Below, piece after piece: positions 24,568 through 32,959 of a stretch of 64,000 bases of DNA. The notes under the pieces are model-generated. The model was given only the letters and a program-made list of their open reading frames with translations. It was not told the origin of the DNA and made no database searches. The stretch covers positions 372,001-436,000 of the forward strand of contig JAOYTL010000005.1 of NCBI GenBank assembly GCA_025846845.1, in the 5' to 3' direction. Position numbers and translations under genes: made by a program. Within the stretch, counting starts at the first letter, position 1. Every line of letters starts with the position of its first letter. This stretch comes from Alloboseaceae bacterium BT-24-1 (GTDB lineage Bacteria > Pseudomonadota > Alphaproteobacteria > Rhizobiales > Beijerinckiaceae).

Positions 24568-25659
24568 TCACACCGCCCCGTGCGCCTCGACATAGAAGGC
24601 GTAGAGCGAGTGGCAGCTCGCCATGTAGAGCCGGTTGCCCTTCGGCCCGCCGAAGCAGAGATTGGCGCAGCGCTCGGGCAGGCGGATGAACGCGAGCGGC
24701 TTGCCCGCCGGGCTGAATACCATCACCCCGTCGAGATCCTCCGGCTTGCCGCGCAGGCCAAAGACCTTGCGCCCGCCGACATCGGCGGGCTCGGCGTTGA
24801 GCGCGCCATTGCTGCCATAGCCACACCAGAGATTGCCGTCGCGGTCGACGCGGAAACCGTCCAACGCGCCGAAATCGGCGGCGTCGATCAGCTTCACCTT
24901 GTTCGAGACCGCCCCCTGCGCATCGACGTCGTAGCTCCAGATGCTGCGGTTCGGCGTGCCACGCCATTCAACGACGTAGAGCTTCTTCTCGTCGGGCGAG
25001 AAGGCGAGTCCGTTGGGGTTGACCAAATCGGTGATCACCGCAGTGAGCTTGCCGTCGGGCGCGAGCCGGTAGACGTTGGTGGTCGCCTGCTCCGGCTTGG
25101 CGCGTGAGCCCTCCCATTCGCCGTTAATGCCGAAAAGCGGATCGGTGAACCAGATCGTGTCGTCCGACCGGACGACGACATCGTTCGGCGCGTTCAGACG
25201 CTTGCCCTCGAACTTGTCGGCGAGAACGGTGATCCGGCCGTTCTTTTCGGTGCGGGTGACGCGCCGCGTCACCGAATGCTCGCAGGTGATCAGCCGGCCC
25301 TGCCGGTCGCGGGCATTGCCGTTGGCGTAGTTGGCTTTCTCGCGGAAGACGGTGAAGCTGTTCTTCACCTCATCATATTTCATGATCCGGTTGTTCGGGA
25401 TGTCGCTGACCAGGAGATAGCGTCCTTCCGGGAAATAGACCGGCCCTTCGGCCCAGCGCATGCCGGTGCCGACCTGCTCGACCGTGCTCGAATAGATCCG
25501 GTACTTGGCGAAACTCGGATCGAGGATATCGACCGAAGGGTCCGGATAGCGCTGGTTCGGCTTGAACGGGAAGCCTTGCGCCAGGGCTGGAGCGGCCAGC
25601 GCCGAGCCGGCTGCCGCGAGCCCGCCCTTCAGCAGGCGACGGCGAGAGATCTGCACCAT
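24568..25659 (-). CDS. SMP-30/gluconolactonase-family protein, Tat-exported
   Basis: A 363-aa beta-propeller hydrolase of the SMP-30/LRE family. It starts MVQISRRRLLKGGLAAAGSA, a clear twin-arginine signal, so the enzyme is probably periplasmic. Propeller motifs include MRWAEGPVYFPEGRYLLVSD (metal-binding Glu), RLNAPNDVVVRSDDTIWFTD (metal-binding Asn and Asp), LVNPNGLAFSPDEKKLYVVE and GFRVDRDGNLWCGYG. The family opens sugar lactones. In this cluster it could hydrolyse an aldono-lactone outside the cytosol. GGGGGAAAC lies before ATG 25659; ATG 25671 is an alternative. Confidence 0.88.
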   Translation of the reverse strand: MVQISRRRLLKGGLAAAGSALAAPALAQGFPFKPNQRYPDPSVDILDPSFAKYRIYSSTVEQVGTGMRWAEGPVYFPEGRYLLVSDIPNNRIMKYDEVKNSFTVFREKANYANGNARDRQGRLITCEHSVTRRVTRTEKNGRITVLADKFEGKRLNAPNDVVVRSDDTIWFTDPLFGINGEWEGSRAKPEQATTNVYRLAPDGKLTAVITDLVNPNGLAFSPDEKKLYVVEWRGTPNRSIWSYDVDAQGAVSNKVKLIDAADFGALDGFRVDRDGNLWCGYGSNGALNAEPADVGGRKVFGLRGKPEDLDGVMVFSPAGKPLAFIRLPERCANLCFGGPKGNRLYMASCHSLYAFYVEAHGAV

Positions 25660-25776
25660 TGTTTCCCCCATGCTTTGTTGTCGTTGACGGTTCCGGGCGC
25701 CGCCGGCTGGCGGCGCCGGACAGGCGCGGGCTTTCACAAAGCTCGCCGCCGCATCAGCGGCGGGTGAATGCGGGAC

Positions 25777-26493
25777 TCACTTCCAGTCAGAACGCCATTT
25801 CGCGAACTCGGCCTTGGTCTCGGCATTGGCCGGGTAGAGGCCGAAGATGCCGCGCCCTTCCCTAACCTTGGCCTCGACGAAATCCTCATAGGCGGTCTGC
25901 TCATAGGCCTCAGCCGCAACCTCGTTGGCGAGATGGGCCGGGATCACGCAGACGCCCTCGCCATCGCCGACGACGATATCGCCGGGATAGACGGCTACGT
26001 CGCCGCAGCCGATCGGCGCGTTGATGTCGAGCGCATGGTGATGGATCAGGTTGGTCGGCGCGCTCGGCCGGTTGTGATAGGCGGGGAAGCCCAGCGCCGC
26101 GATGTCCGGGCTGTCGCGGAAGCCGCCATCGCTGACGATGCCGGCGGCACCGCGCTGCATCAATCGCGTCACCAGGATACAGCCGGCCGAGGCCGCCCGC
26201 GCATCCTTGCGGCTGTCGATCACCATGACATGACCGGGCGGGCAGGTCTCGACCGCAACGCGCTGCGGATGCTGCGTGCCCTCGAAGACACCGAGATGGT
26301 CGAGATCCTCGCGCGCCGGGATATAGCGCAGCGTGAAGGCCTCCCCGACCATGCGGGCTGAAGGGTTCAGCGGCCGCACATCCTGGATGAACTGGTTGCG
26401 CAGGCCGCGCTTGAACAGCGCCGTGGTCAGGGTCGCGGTCGAGATGCGCTTCAGCTTCTCGTGGTTCTCGGGTGTCAGGGCGGTCGATGTCAT
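25777..26493 (-). CDS. RraA-family protein, probable HMG/CHA-type aldolase
   Basis: A 238-aa protein of the RraA / 4-hydroxy-4-methyl-2-oxoglutarate aldolase fold. Key motifs are RISTATLTTALFKRGLRNQF, GHVMVIDSRKDARAASAGCI, MQRGAAGIVSDGGFRDSPDI (phosphate/pyruvate loop with G-x-R-D) and GDVAVYPGDIVVGDGEGVCV (metal Asp). In catabolic clusters these split hydroxy-keto acids or decarboxylate oxaloacetate; RNase E inhibition is restricted to other members. ATG 26493 follows GGAGG by 12 bases and GGAAACC directly; an in-frame TTG nine bases upstream is less likely. Confidence 0.85.
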   Translation of the reverse strand: MTSTALTPENHEKLKRISTATLTTALFKRGLRNQFIQDVRPLNPSARMVGEAFTLRYIPAREDLDHLGVFEGTQHPQRVAVETCPPGHVMVIDSRKDARAASAGCILVTRLMQRGAAGIVSDGGFRDSPDIAALGFPAYHNRPSAPTNLIHHHALDINAPIGCGDVAVYPGDIVVGDGEGVCVIPAHLANEVAAEAYEQTAYEDFVEAKVREGRGIFGLYPANAETKAEFAKWRSDWK

Positions 26494-26540
26494 GGTTTCC
26501 AAGGTCCTCCAGAGACCGTGCGAGGATTTCGTCAGCGTGA

Positions 26541-26626
26541 GACGGCTGGCGCGGCTGTCGAGAACCGGAGCGGAGCGTACGTTGGTACGTGAGCACCGGA
26601 AGCGCAGACAGTCGCGTCAGACGGCC
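26541..26626. repeat. Imperfect intergenic inverted repeat
   Basis: Arms at 26541-26559 and 26607-26625 are complementary at about 15 of 19 positions, and the centre holds CGTAC-GTTG-GTACG. It occupies the gap between the RraA-like and TctC-like genes. Such intergenic palindromes are often multicopy REP-like elements; whether this one is repeated elsewhere cannot be seen here. Confidence 0.55.
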
Positions 26627-26653
26627 GCGATGGCGGAATGATCGTGCGGTCGA

Positions 26654-27628
26654 TCACTCGATCTTGACGTTCGCCTTCTGCGCCACTTCGGCCCAGCGCT
26701 TGGTCTCGCTGGCGATATGGGCGGTGAATTCGGCCTGAGTCGAGCCCACGGGGTCGACGCCGAGCTTCTTCAGCTGCTCGATCACCGCCGGCTCGCGCAT
26801 GATCGCCTGCGTCTCGGTGGAGAGCTTGGCGACGATCTCCGGCGGCACTTTCGAGGGTGCGAAGAAGCCGTGCCAGGAGCTGGCGTCGTAGCCCGGAATG
26901 AACTCCGACAGCGCCGGCAGGTCGGGCGCGACGGCGAGCCGCTTCGGCGTCGCGGTGGCGAGCGCGCGGATCTTGCCGGCTTCGACATGTGGCCAGGCGA
27001 TGGTGATGTTGTCGAAGGTGATCTGGATCTGCCCCGAGAGCAGGTCCTGCGTCACCTGCCCGCTCGACCGATAGGGCACATGGACCATATCGGTGCCGGT
27101 CGAGACCTTGAACAGCTCGGCTGCCATATGCGTCGAGGTGCCGGCGCCGGACGAGCCGAACGAATATTTACCGGGGTTTTTCTTCAAGAGCTCGATCAGC
27201 TCCGGCACCGTCTTGGCCGGCAGGTCGAGATTGACCATCAGGATGTTCGGCACGCTCGCCAGCTGCGAGATCGGCGCGAAATCCTTGATGTGGTCATAGG
27301 GCATCTTGGAATAGACGGCCGGGTTGATGGCATGGCTCGAGACCGTGCCAAGCGTCAGCGTGTAGCCATCGGGTTCCGACCGCGCGACCCCGGCCGCCCC
27401 GGTATTGCCGCCGGCTCCGACCCGGTTCTCGACGATGAACTTGCCACCCAGTCTGGCACTGAGACGATCCGCCACAATGCGGCCGAGCAGGTCGGTCGTT
27501 CCACCCGCGGCGAAGGGCACCACGATGGTGACGACCCTGCCTCCGGGATAGCCGCTTTGTGCCAGAGCCGGTGCTGCCAGCATGGCGCCGGCTCCGGCGA
27601 GCAGGCTGCGGCGTGTGATCGATGTCAT
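26654..27628 (-). CDS. TctC/Bug-family tripartite tricarboxylate-type substrate-binding protein
   Basis: A 324-aa periplasmic binding protein. MTSITRRSLLAGAGAMLAAP is a Tat-like signal. Bug-family motifs follow: RVVTIVVPFAAGGTTDLLGR, FIVENRVGAGGNTGAAGVAR, LASVPNILMVNLDLPAKTVP and SSGAGTSTHMAAELFK. Ligands in the family are small carboxylates. No TctA or TctB membrane partners occur in this window, so it is an orphan receptor. GGGAGG precedes the ATG. It is divergent from a GntR regulator, and the gap holds a palindromic operator candidate. Confidence 0.93.
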   Translation of the reverse strand: MTSITRRSLLAGAGAMLAAPALAQSGYPGGRVVTIVVPFAAGGTTDLLGRIVADRLSARLGGKFIVENRVGAGGNTGAAGVARSEPDGYTLTLGTVSSHAINPAVYSKMPYDHIKDFAPISQLASVPNILMVNLDLPAKTVPELIELLKKNPGKYSFGSSGAGTSTHMAAELFKVSTGTDMVHVPYRSSGQVTQDLLSGQIQITFDNITIAWPHVEAGKIRALATATPKRLAVAPDLPALSEFIPGYDASSWHGFFAPSKVPPEIVAKLSTETQAIMREPAVIEQLKKLGVDPVGSTQAEFTAHIASETKRWAEVAQKANVKIE

Positions 27629-27714
27629 CCAATCCTCCCTCGTCATTGTCCACCCCGGCCGATGCCGTTCCGGCGTCTTGCGGCCGTCTTGATCGAATGC
27701 ATAGCACGCAATTC

Positions 27715-27739
27715 CAGATTTGAAATCTGAAATTTCAGA
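27715..27739. promoter_or_regulatory. Palindromic GntR operator candidate
   Basis: Two overlapping perfect dyads: CAGATTT-G-AAATCTG (27715-27729) and TCTGAAATTTCAGA (27726-27739). They lie in the 207-base divergent gap between the TctC-like gene and the GntR-family gene and form an A/T-rich island in GC-rich DNA. Confidence 0.65.
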
Positions 27740-27835
27740 CTTGATGTCGCTTGCGCTTTGTGCTGTCTGGTGAGGCAATGGCGAGGGGCCGGCCCGAGAG
27801 ACGAATCGTGCTGCCGCCTCGCCAGAGGAACCGGG

Positions 27836-28540
27836 ATGTCAAACGCGCTCGCCATCGAACCCGTCTCGCCGCATCTGCTGCGCTCCTTGCGCGAGCATGT
27901 GCATGAGCGCCTGCGCCGGGCGATCGTCGCCGGCAATTTCCGCGAGGGCGAGCGACTGAACGAGCGCCAGCTCGCCGACATGCTCGGCGTCTCGACCACG
28001 CCGGTGAAGGACGCGATCCGCATGCTGGAGAGCGAGGGGCTGGTCCGCACGGAGGCTCGCCGCGGCGTCTTCGTCGAGTTCTCGGCCCGCCAGGCGCTGG
28101 AGATGGCGCTCGGCCGCGCCGCGCTCGAAAGCGTCATGACCCATATCGCCGCCAATCGGATCAGCGCCGGCGAGATCGCCGAGATGGCCCGGCTGATCGA
28201 CGAGATGGCGCATGCGACCGAGCACGGCGACCTTGAGGACCTCGTCAATCTGAACGAGGCCTATCACGGCATGATCCACCGCATCTCCGGCTGCGGCTAT
28301 CTGGAGCGCCGGCTCGACGGCCAGCGCATGTACGACCATGCCCAGCGCATCGCCCTGCTGGGCGAGCCCTCCGAGCGCGCCCGGGGCTTCGAGGAGCATC
28401 GCGGCATCTTCGAGGCGCTGCGCGCGCACGAGCCGGCAAGGGCCGAGCAGCGCATGCGCAGCCATATCGTGCGCTCCGCCAAGAGCCATGTGCGCCAGGT
28501 CTTCGGCGCCGATGCGGAAGGATTGGATTACGATGAGTGA
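27836..28540 (+). CDS. GntR-family regulator, FCD type
   Basis: A 234-aa DNA-binding regulator. The N-terminal winged helix shows LREHVHERLRRAIVAGNFRE, GERLNERQLADMLGVSTTPV and KDAIRMLESEGLVRTEARRG, the standard GntR pattern. The all-helical FCD effector domain carries metal/ligand His and Asp residues (EAYHGMIHRISG, then the HIVRSAKSHV end). It likely senses a sugar acid or its breakdown product and controls both the TctC-like gene and the downstream DapA/IlvD genes. Its last codons overlap the next gene by eight bases. AGAGGAA precedes the ATG. Confidence 0.92.
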   Translation: MSNALAIEPVSPHLLRSLREHVHERLRRAIVAGNFREGERLNERQLADMLGVSTTPVKDAIRMLESEGLVRTEARRGVFVEFSARQALEMALGRAALESVMTHIAANRISAGEIAEMARLIDEMAHATEHGDLEDLVNLNEAYHGMIHRISGCGYLERRLDGQRMYDHAQRIALLGEPSERARGFEEHRGIFEALRAHEPARAEQRMRSHIVRSAKSHVRQVFGADAEGLDYDE

Positions 28541-29447
28541 CAGGGTTCGCAGCGCGCTGCGCGGCATCTCGGGCGTGCACGTCACTGCCTGGAAGGGCGA
28601 TGGCGAGGCCGATTGGGCGCTGACCGGCAAGATCGTCGCGCGCATCGCGCAGGCCGGCATCCACAACATCGTCTCGGCCGGCAATACCGGCGAGTTCTAT
28701 CCGATGACGACCGACGAAGTGGTGCGCAGCCACGCCGTGGCGGCAGAGGCCGCCGCCGGCAAGACGCTGGTCACTGCCGGCATCGGAAGGTCTTTGCGGG
28801 AGGCAATCGCGACCGGAAAGCTCGCCGCCAAGGCCGGCTGCGATGCGGTGATGGTGCATCACCCGCTCGACCCCTTCGCCGCCCCGCAGTCGCAGGCCGA
28901 TTATATCCTCGCCATCGCCGAGGCGCTGGAAATCCCGCTCGTCGCCTATATCCGCTCGGATGCGATCGGCGTGAAGGACCTCGCCCGCGTCGCGACCCAC
29001 CCCAACGTCGCCGGCGTCAAGTTCGCTTCGCCGAACGTGATGCTGCTCGCCGAATGCGTCCGCGCCACGCAAGGCAGCAGCGCCAACTGGATCTGCGGCC
29101 TCGCCGAGGGCTGGGCCGCGCCCTTCCACGCGCTCGGCGCCCGCGGCTTCACCTCGGGCCTGGTCAATGTCGCGCCGGAGCGCTCGCTGGCGATCTGGAG
29201 GGCATTGGAGGCCAACGACTACGACCGCGCCCGCAGGCTCGTCGACGAGATCGCCGGCTTCGAGACGCTGCGGACCAAATACGGCAACGGCGCCAACGTC
29301 ACCGTGGTCAAGGAAGCGCTCGGCCTGCTCGGCACCAATGTCGGTCCCGTGCGTCTTCCTGGCCTGCCGGAGCTGAACGAGAGCGAGCGCGCCGAGCTGC
29401 GCAAGATCGTCGGAAGCTGGGGCGCCCAGCGCGCGGCGGCAGAGTAG
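28533..29447 (+). CDS. Dihydrodipicolinate synthase-family lyase/dehydratase
   Basis: A 304-aa TIM-barrel Schiff-base enzyme of the DapA/NanA family. It has GNTGEFYPMT near the pyruvate site, VAYIRSDAIG (the Tyr-containing strand) and VAGVKFASPN with the Schiff-base Lys. Next to an IlvD-family sugar-acid dehydratase, a role as 2-keto-3-deoxy-sugar-acid dehydratase or aldolase is likely; DapA in lysine synthesis is less likely because of context and because GVKFAS-type loops belong to the catabolic branch. It is translationally coupled to the GntR gene. The exact substrate is not readable. Confidence 0.88.
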   Translation: MSDRVRSALRGISGVHVTAWKGDGEADWALTGKIVARIAQAGIHNIVSAGNTGEFYPMTTDEVVRSHAVAAEAAAGKTLVTAGIGRSLREAIATGKLAAKAGCDAVMVHHPLDPFAAPQSQADYILAIAEALEIPLVAYIRSDAIGVKDLARVATHPNVAGVKFASPNVMLLAECVRATQGSSANWICGLAEGWAAPFHALGARGFTSGLVNVAPERSLAIWRALEANDYDRARRLVDEIAGFETLRTKYGNGANVTVVKEALGLLGTNVGPVRLPGLPELNESERAELRKIVGSWGAQRAAAE

Positions 29448-29452
29448 CCTCT

Positions 29453-29578
29453 GTCATTCCGGGGCATCGCGCAGCGATGAACCCGGAACCCACGACCGGG
29501 TGAGCCCCTCGTCTAGTGAAAGTCGTTTCACCCAGTCGTGGGTTCCGGGTTCGACCCAGCGGGCCGCCCCGGAATGAC
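29453..29578. repeat. Long imperfect palindromic intergenic repeat
   Basis: A 126-bp inverted repeat in the gap between two catabolic genes. The outer arms GTCATTCCGGGGC (29453-29465) and GCCCCGGAATGAC (29566-29578) pair perfectly. Inner arms at 29479-29502 and 29529-29552 pair at 23 of 24 positions. The transcript would form a long hairpin. The outer arm resembles intergenic mosaic repeats common in Hyphomicrobiales. Confidence 0.8.
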
Positions 29579-29618
29579 AAGTCGTTGAATCAACAAAGAA
29601 CACACCGAGGAAACGCCG

Positions 29619-31349
29619 ATGTCCCATCCCCGCAAGACGCCCGACATGCTGCGCTCCAAGCGCTGGTTCGGCGCTAGCGATCTGCGCTCCTTCGGGCATC
29701 GCTCGCGGGCGCTGCAGATGGGCCTCAACCATGACGAGTTCATGGGCAAGCCGGTGATCGGCATCCTCAACACCTGGTCGGAGATCAACCCCTGCCACAC
29801 CCATCTGCGCGACCGCGCCGAGGCGGTGAAGCGCGCGGTCTGGGCAGCCGGCGGCTTCCCGGTCGAGATTCCCGTGATGTCGGCCTCCGAGCAGTACCAG
29901 AAGCCGACGACCATGCTTTATCGCAACTTCCTGGCGATGGAGGCGGAGGAATCGATCCGCTCGCACCCGCTCGACGGCGCGGTGCTGCTCGGCGGCTGCG
30001 ACAAGTCGACCCCGGCCCTGATCATGGGCGCCTGCAGCGCCGGCCTGCCCTTCATCTTCGTGCCGGCCGGGCCAATGCTGCGCGGCAACTGGGCCGGCAA
30101 GACGCTCGGTTCCGGCGCCGATGTCTGGAAATATTGGGCCGAGAAGGAGGCCGGCAACATCTCCGACGCTGACTGGCGCGACATGGAGAGCGGCATCGCC
30201 CGTTCGCACGGCACCTGCATGGTGATGGGCACCGCCGCGACCATGATGAGCCATGCCGAGGTGCTCGGCCTGACTCTGCCCGGCGCCTCCGCCATCCCCG
30301 CCGCCGATGCCGCCCATCCGCGCATGGCCGCCGCCGCCGGCAAGCGCATCGTCGAGATGGTCTGGGAGGACCTGACGCCCGACCGCATCCTGACCCGCGA
30401 GAGCTTCGAGAACGCGCTCACCGTCCACATGGCGGTCGCCGGCTCGACCAACGCCATCATCCATCTCGTCGCCATGGCCGGCCGCGCCGGCGTGCTGCTG
30501 ACCCCTGATGACTTCGACGCCTTCTCGCGCACGGTGCCAGTGATCGCCAACCTGCGCCCCTCAGGCGAGTTCCTGATGGAGGATTTCTTCTATGCCGGCG
30601 GCCTGCCTGCCCTGCTGAAGCAGCTCGAGAGCAAGCTTCACACCGGCGCGATGACGGTGACTGGCAAGCCGCTCGCCGAGACGATCGCGCTCGCCAAGGT
30701 CTACGACGACAACGTCATCCGCCCGCTCGACAAGGCGGTCTCGACCGCCAACGGCCTTGCCGTGCTGAAGGGCAACCTCGCTCCCGATGGCTGCGTCATC
30801 AAGCCTTCAGCCGCCGAGGCGCGCCTGCTCAAGCACTCCGGCCCGGCGCTGGTCTTCGAGGATTACGATGCGATGATGAAGGCGGTGAACGACGAGAACC
30901 TCGACGTCACGCCGGACCACGTCATGGTCCTGAAGAATTGTGGGCCCGTGGGCGGCCCCGGCATGCCGGAATGGGGCATGCTGCCGATCCCCAAGAAGCT
31001 GCTGAAGCAGGGCGTGCGCGACATGCTCAGGCTCTCCGACGCTCGCATGTCCGGCACCAGCTACGGCGCCTGCGTGCTCCACATCGCGCCGGAGGCCTAC
31101 ATCAAGGGCCCGCTCGCAGCGGTGAAGACCGGCGACATCATCAGCGTCGATGTCGAGGCGCGCAGCATCTCGGTGAACCTGTCGGACGCTGAAATTGCGG
31201 AGCGGCTGAAGAGCTGGTCGCCGCCGGACCGCGACTATCCACGTGGCTGGGGCAAGATGTCGGCAGCCCATATCCTGCAGGCCGACAAAGGCTGCGATTT
31301 CGACTACCTCACCGGCACCGCGAAGGTGGCGGAACCGGAGATCCACTGA
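29619..31349 (+). CDS. IlvD/Edd-family sugar-acid dehydratase, L-arabinonate dehydratase type
   Basis: A 576-aa Fe-S dehydratase. Hallmarks are MGKPVIGILNTWSEINPCHT, the cluster cysteine in LLGGCDKSTPALIMGA, the second in SHGTCMVMGTAATM, and GGPGMPEWGMLPIPKKLL; DARMSGTSYGACVLHIAPEA is typical of the L-arabinonate/D-xylonate branch. The length (about 575-580 aa) fits that branch rather than branched-chain IlvD or Edd. The expected product is a 2-keto-3-deoxy-aldonate that the upstream DapA-family enzyme could use. Specificity among arabinonate, fuconate and related acids is not settled by sequence alone. Confidence 0.9.
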   Translation: MSHPRKTPDMLRSKRWFGASDLRSFGHRSRALQMGLNHDEFMGKPVIGILNTWSEINPCHTHLRDRAEAVKRAVWAAGGFPVEIPVMSASEQYQKPTTMLYRNFLAMEAEESIRSHPLDGAVLLGGCDKSTPALIMGACSAGLPFIFVPAGPMLRGNWAGKTLGSGADVWKYWAEKEAGNISDADWRDMESGIARSHGTCMVMGTAATMMSHAEVLGLTLPGASAIPAADAAHPRMAAAAGKRIVEMVWEDLTPDRILTRESFENALTVHMAVAGSTNAIIHLVAMAGRAGVLLTPDDFDAFSRTVPVIANLRPSGEFLMEDFFYAGGLPALLKQLESKLHTGAMTVTGKPLAETIALAKVYDDNVIRPLDKAVSTANGLAVLKGNLAPDGCVIKPSAAEARLLKHSGPALVFEDYDAMMKAVNDENLDVTPDHVMVLKNCGPVGGPGMPEWGMLPIPKKLLKQGVRDMLRLSDARMSGTSYGACVLHIAPEAYIKGPLAAVKTGDIISVDVEARSISVNLSDAEIAERLKSWSPPDRDYPRGWGKMSAAHILQADKGCDFDYLTGTAKVAEPEIH

Positions 31350-31408
31350 CCGTCGTCACATCGCTGTAACCGCGGGCGACCAGCTTCGCGGCTCCCAAAG
31401 GAGCCGCC

Positions 31409-32959
31409 ATGGTCACCCGCCGCAACCTTCTCGCAGCCGGCCTCGCCGCACCCGCCTTCCTGCCCGGATTGGTGCGGGCGCAGGCCGATACGCGCCCGGT
31501 GCTGCGTATCGCCGTGCAGGCGCTGCCGCCGACGCTGGAGCCGTTCGAGGCGATCTCGAATGTCGGGTTGCGGGGCACCTACAACGTTTTCGACACGCTC
31601 TGGCTCCGCGACTTCAACCGCGAGGCTGCCGAGGGCGGCCAGCATTTGCTGCCGCATCTTGCGACCTCGCTGCGGCAGCGCGACCCGCTGACCTGGGAGG
31701 CGAAGCTGCGCGACGGCGTGCGCATGCATGACGGCAGCGTGCTCTCGGCCGAGGACGTTCTTTCGACCTTCTCGCCCGAGCGCATGTACGGCAAGGAGGT
31801 CCAGCACCATGAGGGCCGCGTCAATTTCGGCCACCTCACTGCGGTGGAGGCAGAAGGGCGCGATACGGTCGTGTTCAGGACCGCGACTCCCGACGTGGCG
31901 ATGCCGCAGCGCCTGGCCGCCTATGGCGGCTGGATCCATTCGGCGAAGTTCTACAGGGAGCAGGGCCTCGCCGGCATGCGCCAGAAGCCGGTCGGCAGCG
32001 GCCCCTATCGCATCGGCTCATTCCAGCGCAACCAGCGCCTCGTGCTCGAAAGCCATGACGATTACTGGATGGGCCGCCCAGCGGCGCGCCAGATCATCCT
32101 GATCGCCGTGCCCGAAGCCTCGACCCGCCTTGCCGGCCTGCATGCGGGCGATTTCGACCTCGTCACCAACCTGCTCCCGGAACAGGCCGAGACCTTCAGG
32201 GGCAGCCCGACGCTGGAGGGCGTCGAGATCGTGCTCGATCTCGCCCATATCCTCTATTACGACACCCGCAATCCAGTGGTCAGGGATGCGCGCGTCCGGC
32301 GCGGGCTCAACCATGCCGTCGACATGGAGACGCTCGGCAGATCGCTCTGGGGCCCGAACTTCCAGCGCATGGCGGCACTGCAGACGCCGGCCTTCGGTGA
32401 CTATTACGACGCCGGCCGCCGCGGCCACATCTATGACCCGGACCTTGCCCGCAAGCTTCTGAAGGAAGGCGGCTACAAGGGCGAGGAGGTCGTGATCCGG
32501 ATCGCGCCGGGCTACTACCTGCAGATGGACCTCGCCGTGCAGGTGGTCCAGCAGATGTGGGAAGCGGTCGGCGTCAGGAGCCGTCTCGAAGCCGCCGAGA
32601 ACGTCGCCCAGGTGATTCGCCCCGGCGCCGATGTCCGGCCGATCTCGGTCTCGTTCCGCTTTCCCGATCCGCTTGGCGGCGGGCTGATGGTCAATCTGTC
32701 GAAGGACTATTCGACTCAAAAGGCCGGCTTCTGGCAGCCGGTGAAATTCAACGCCATCAGCGACGAGCTCAAGCTCGCGACCGATCCGGCCGAGCGCAAG
32801 CGGCTCTGGCTGGCGCTGATGGACGAGTATGAGGCGGAGGCCCCGGCGCTGACGCTCTACCAGGTGCGGGAATACTTCGCAAAGCGCCGCGACGTGAAGT
32901 GGAACCACTACCCGCTCTACTACATGGATTTCCGCCCCTTCAACCTGAGCTTCGCATGA
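31409..32959 (+). CDS. ABC transporter solute-binding protein, oligopeptide/nickel (SBP_bac_5) family
   Basis: A 516-aa exported receptor with a Tat-like signal (MVTRRNLLAAGLAAPAFLPG). Family motifs include LTWEAKLRDGVRMHDGSVLS, VGSGPYRIGSFQRNQRLVLE and HDDYWMGRPAARQIILIAVP. No DppBCDF-type permease or ATPase genes follow, so it is an orphan receptor in this window. Its stop overlaps the start of the phosphoesterase gene (ATGA). Ligands of the family include peptides, opines, oligosaccharides and glycosides, so a sugar-acid role is only a possibility. Confidence 0.92.
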   Translation: MVTRRNLLAAGLAAPAFLPGLVRAQADTRPVLRIAVQALPPTLEPFEAISNVGLRGTYNVFDTLWLRDFNREAAEGGQHLLPHLATSLRQRDPLTWEAKLRDGVRMHDGSVLSAEDVLSTFSPERMYGKEVQHHEGRVNFGHLTAVEAEGRDTVVFRTATPDVAMPQRLAAYGGWIHSAKFYREQGLAGMRQKPVGSGPYRIGSFQRNQRLVLESHDDYWMGRPAARQIILIAVPEASTRLAGLHAGDFDLVTNLLPEQAETFRGSPTLEGVEIVLDLAHILYYDTRNPVVRDARVRRGLNHAVDMETLGRSLWGPNFQRMAALQTPAFGDYYDAGRRGHIYDPDLARKLLKEGGYKGEEVVIRIAPGYYLQMDLAVQVVQQMWEAVGVRSRLEAAENVAQVIRPGADVRPISVSFRFPDPLGGGLMVNLSKDYSTQKAGFWQPVKFNAISDELKLATDPAERKRLWLALMDEYEAEAPALTLYQVREYFAKRRDVKWNHYPLYYMDFRPFNLSFA

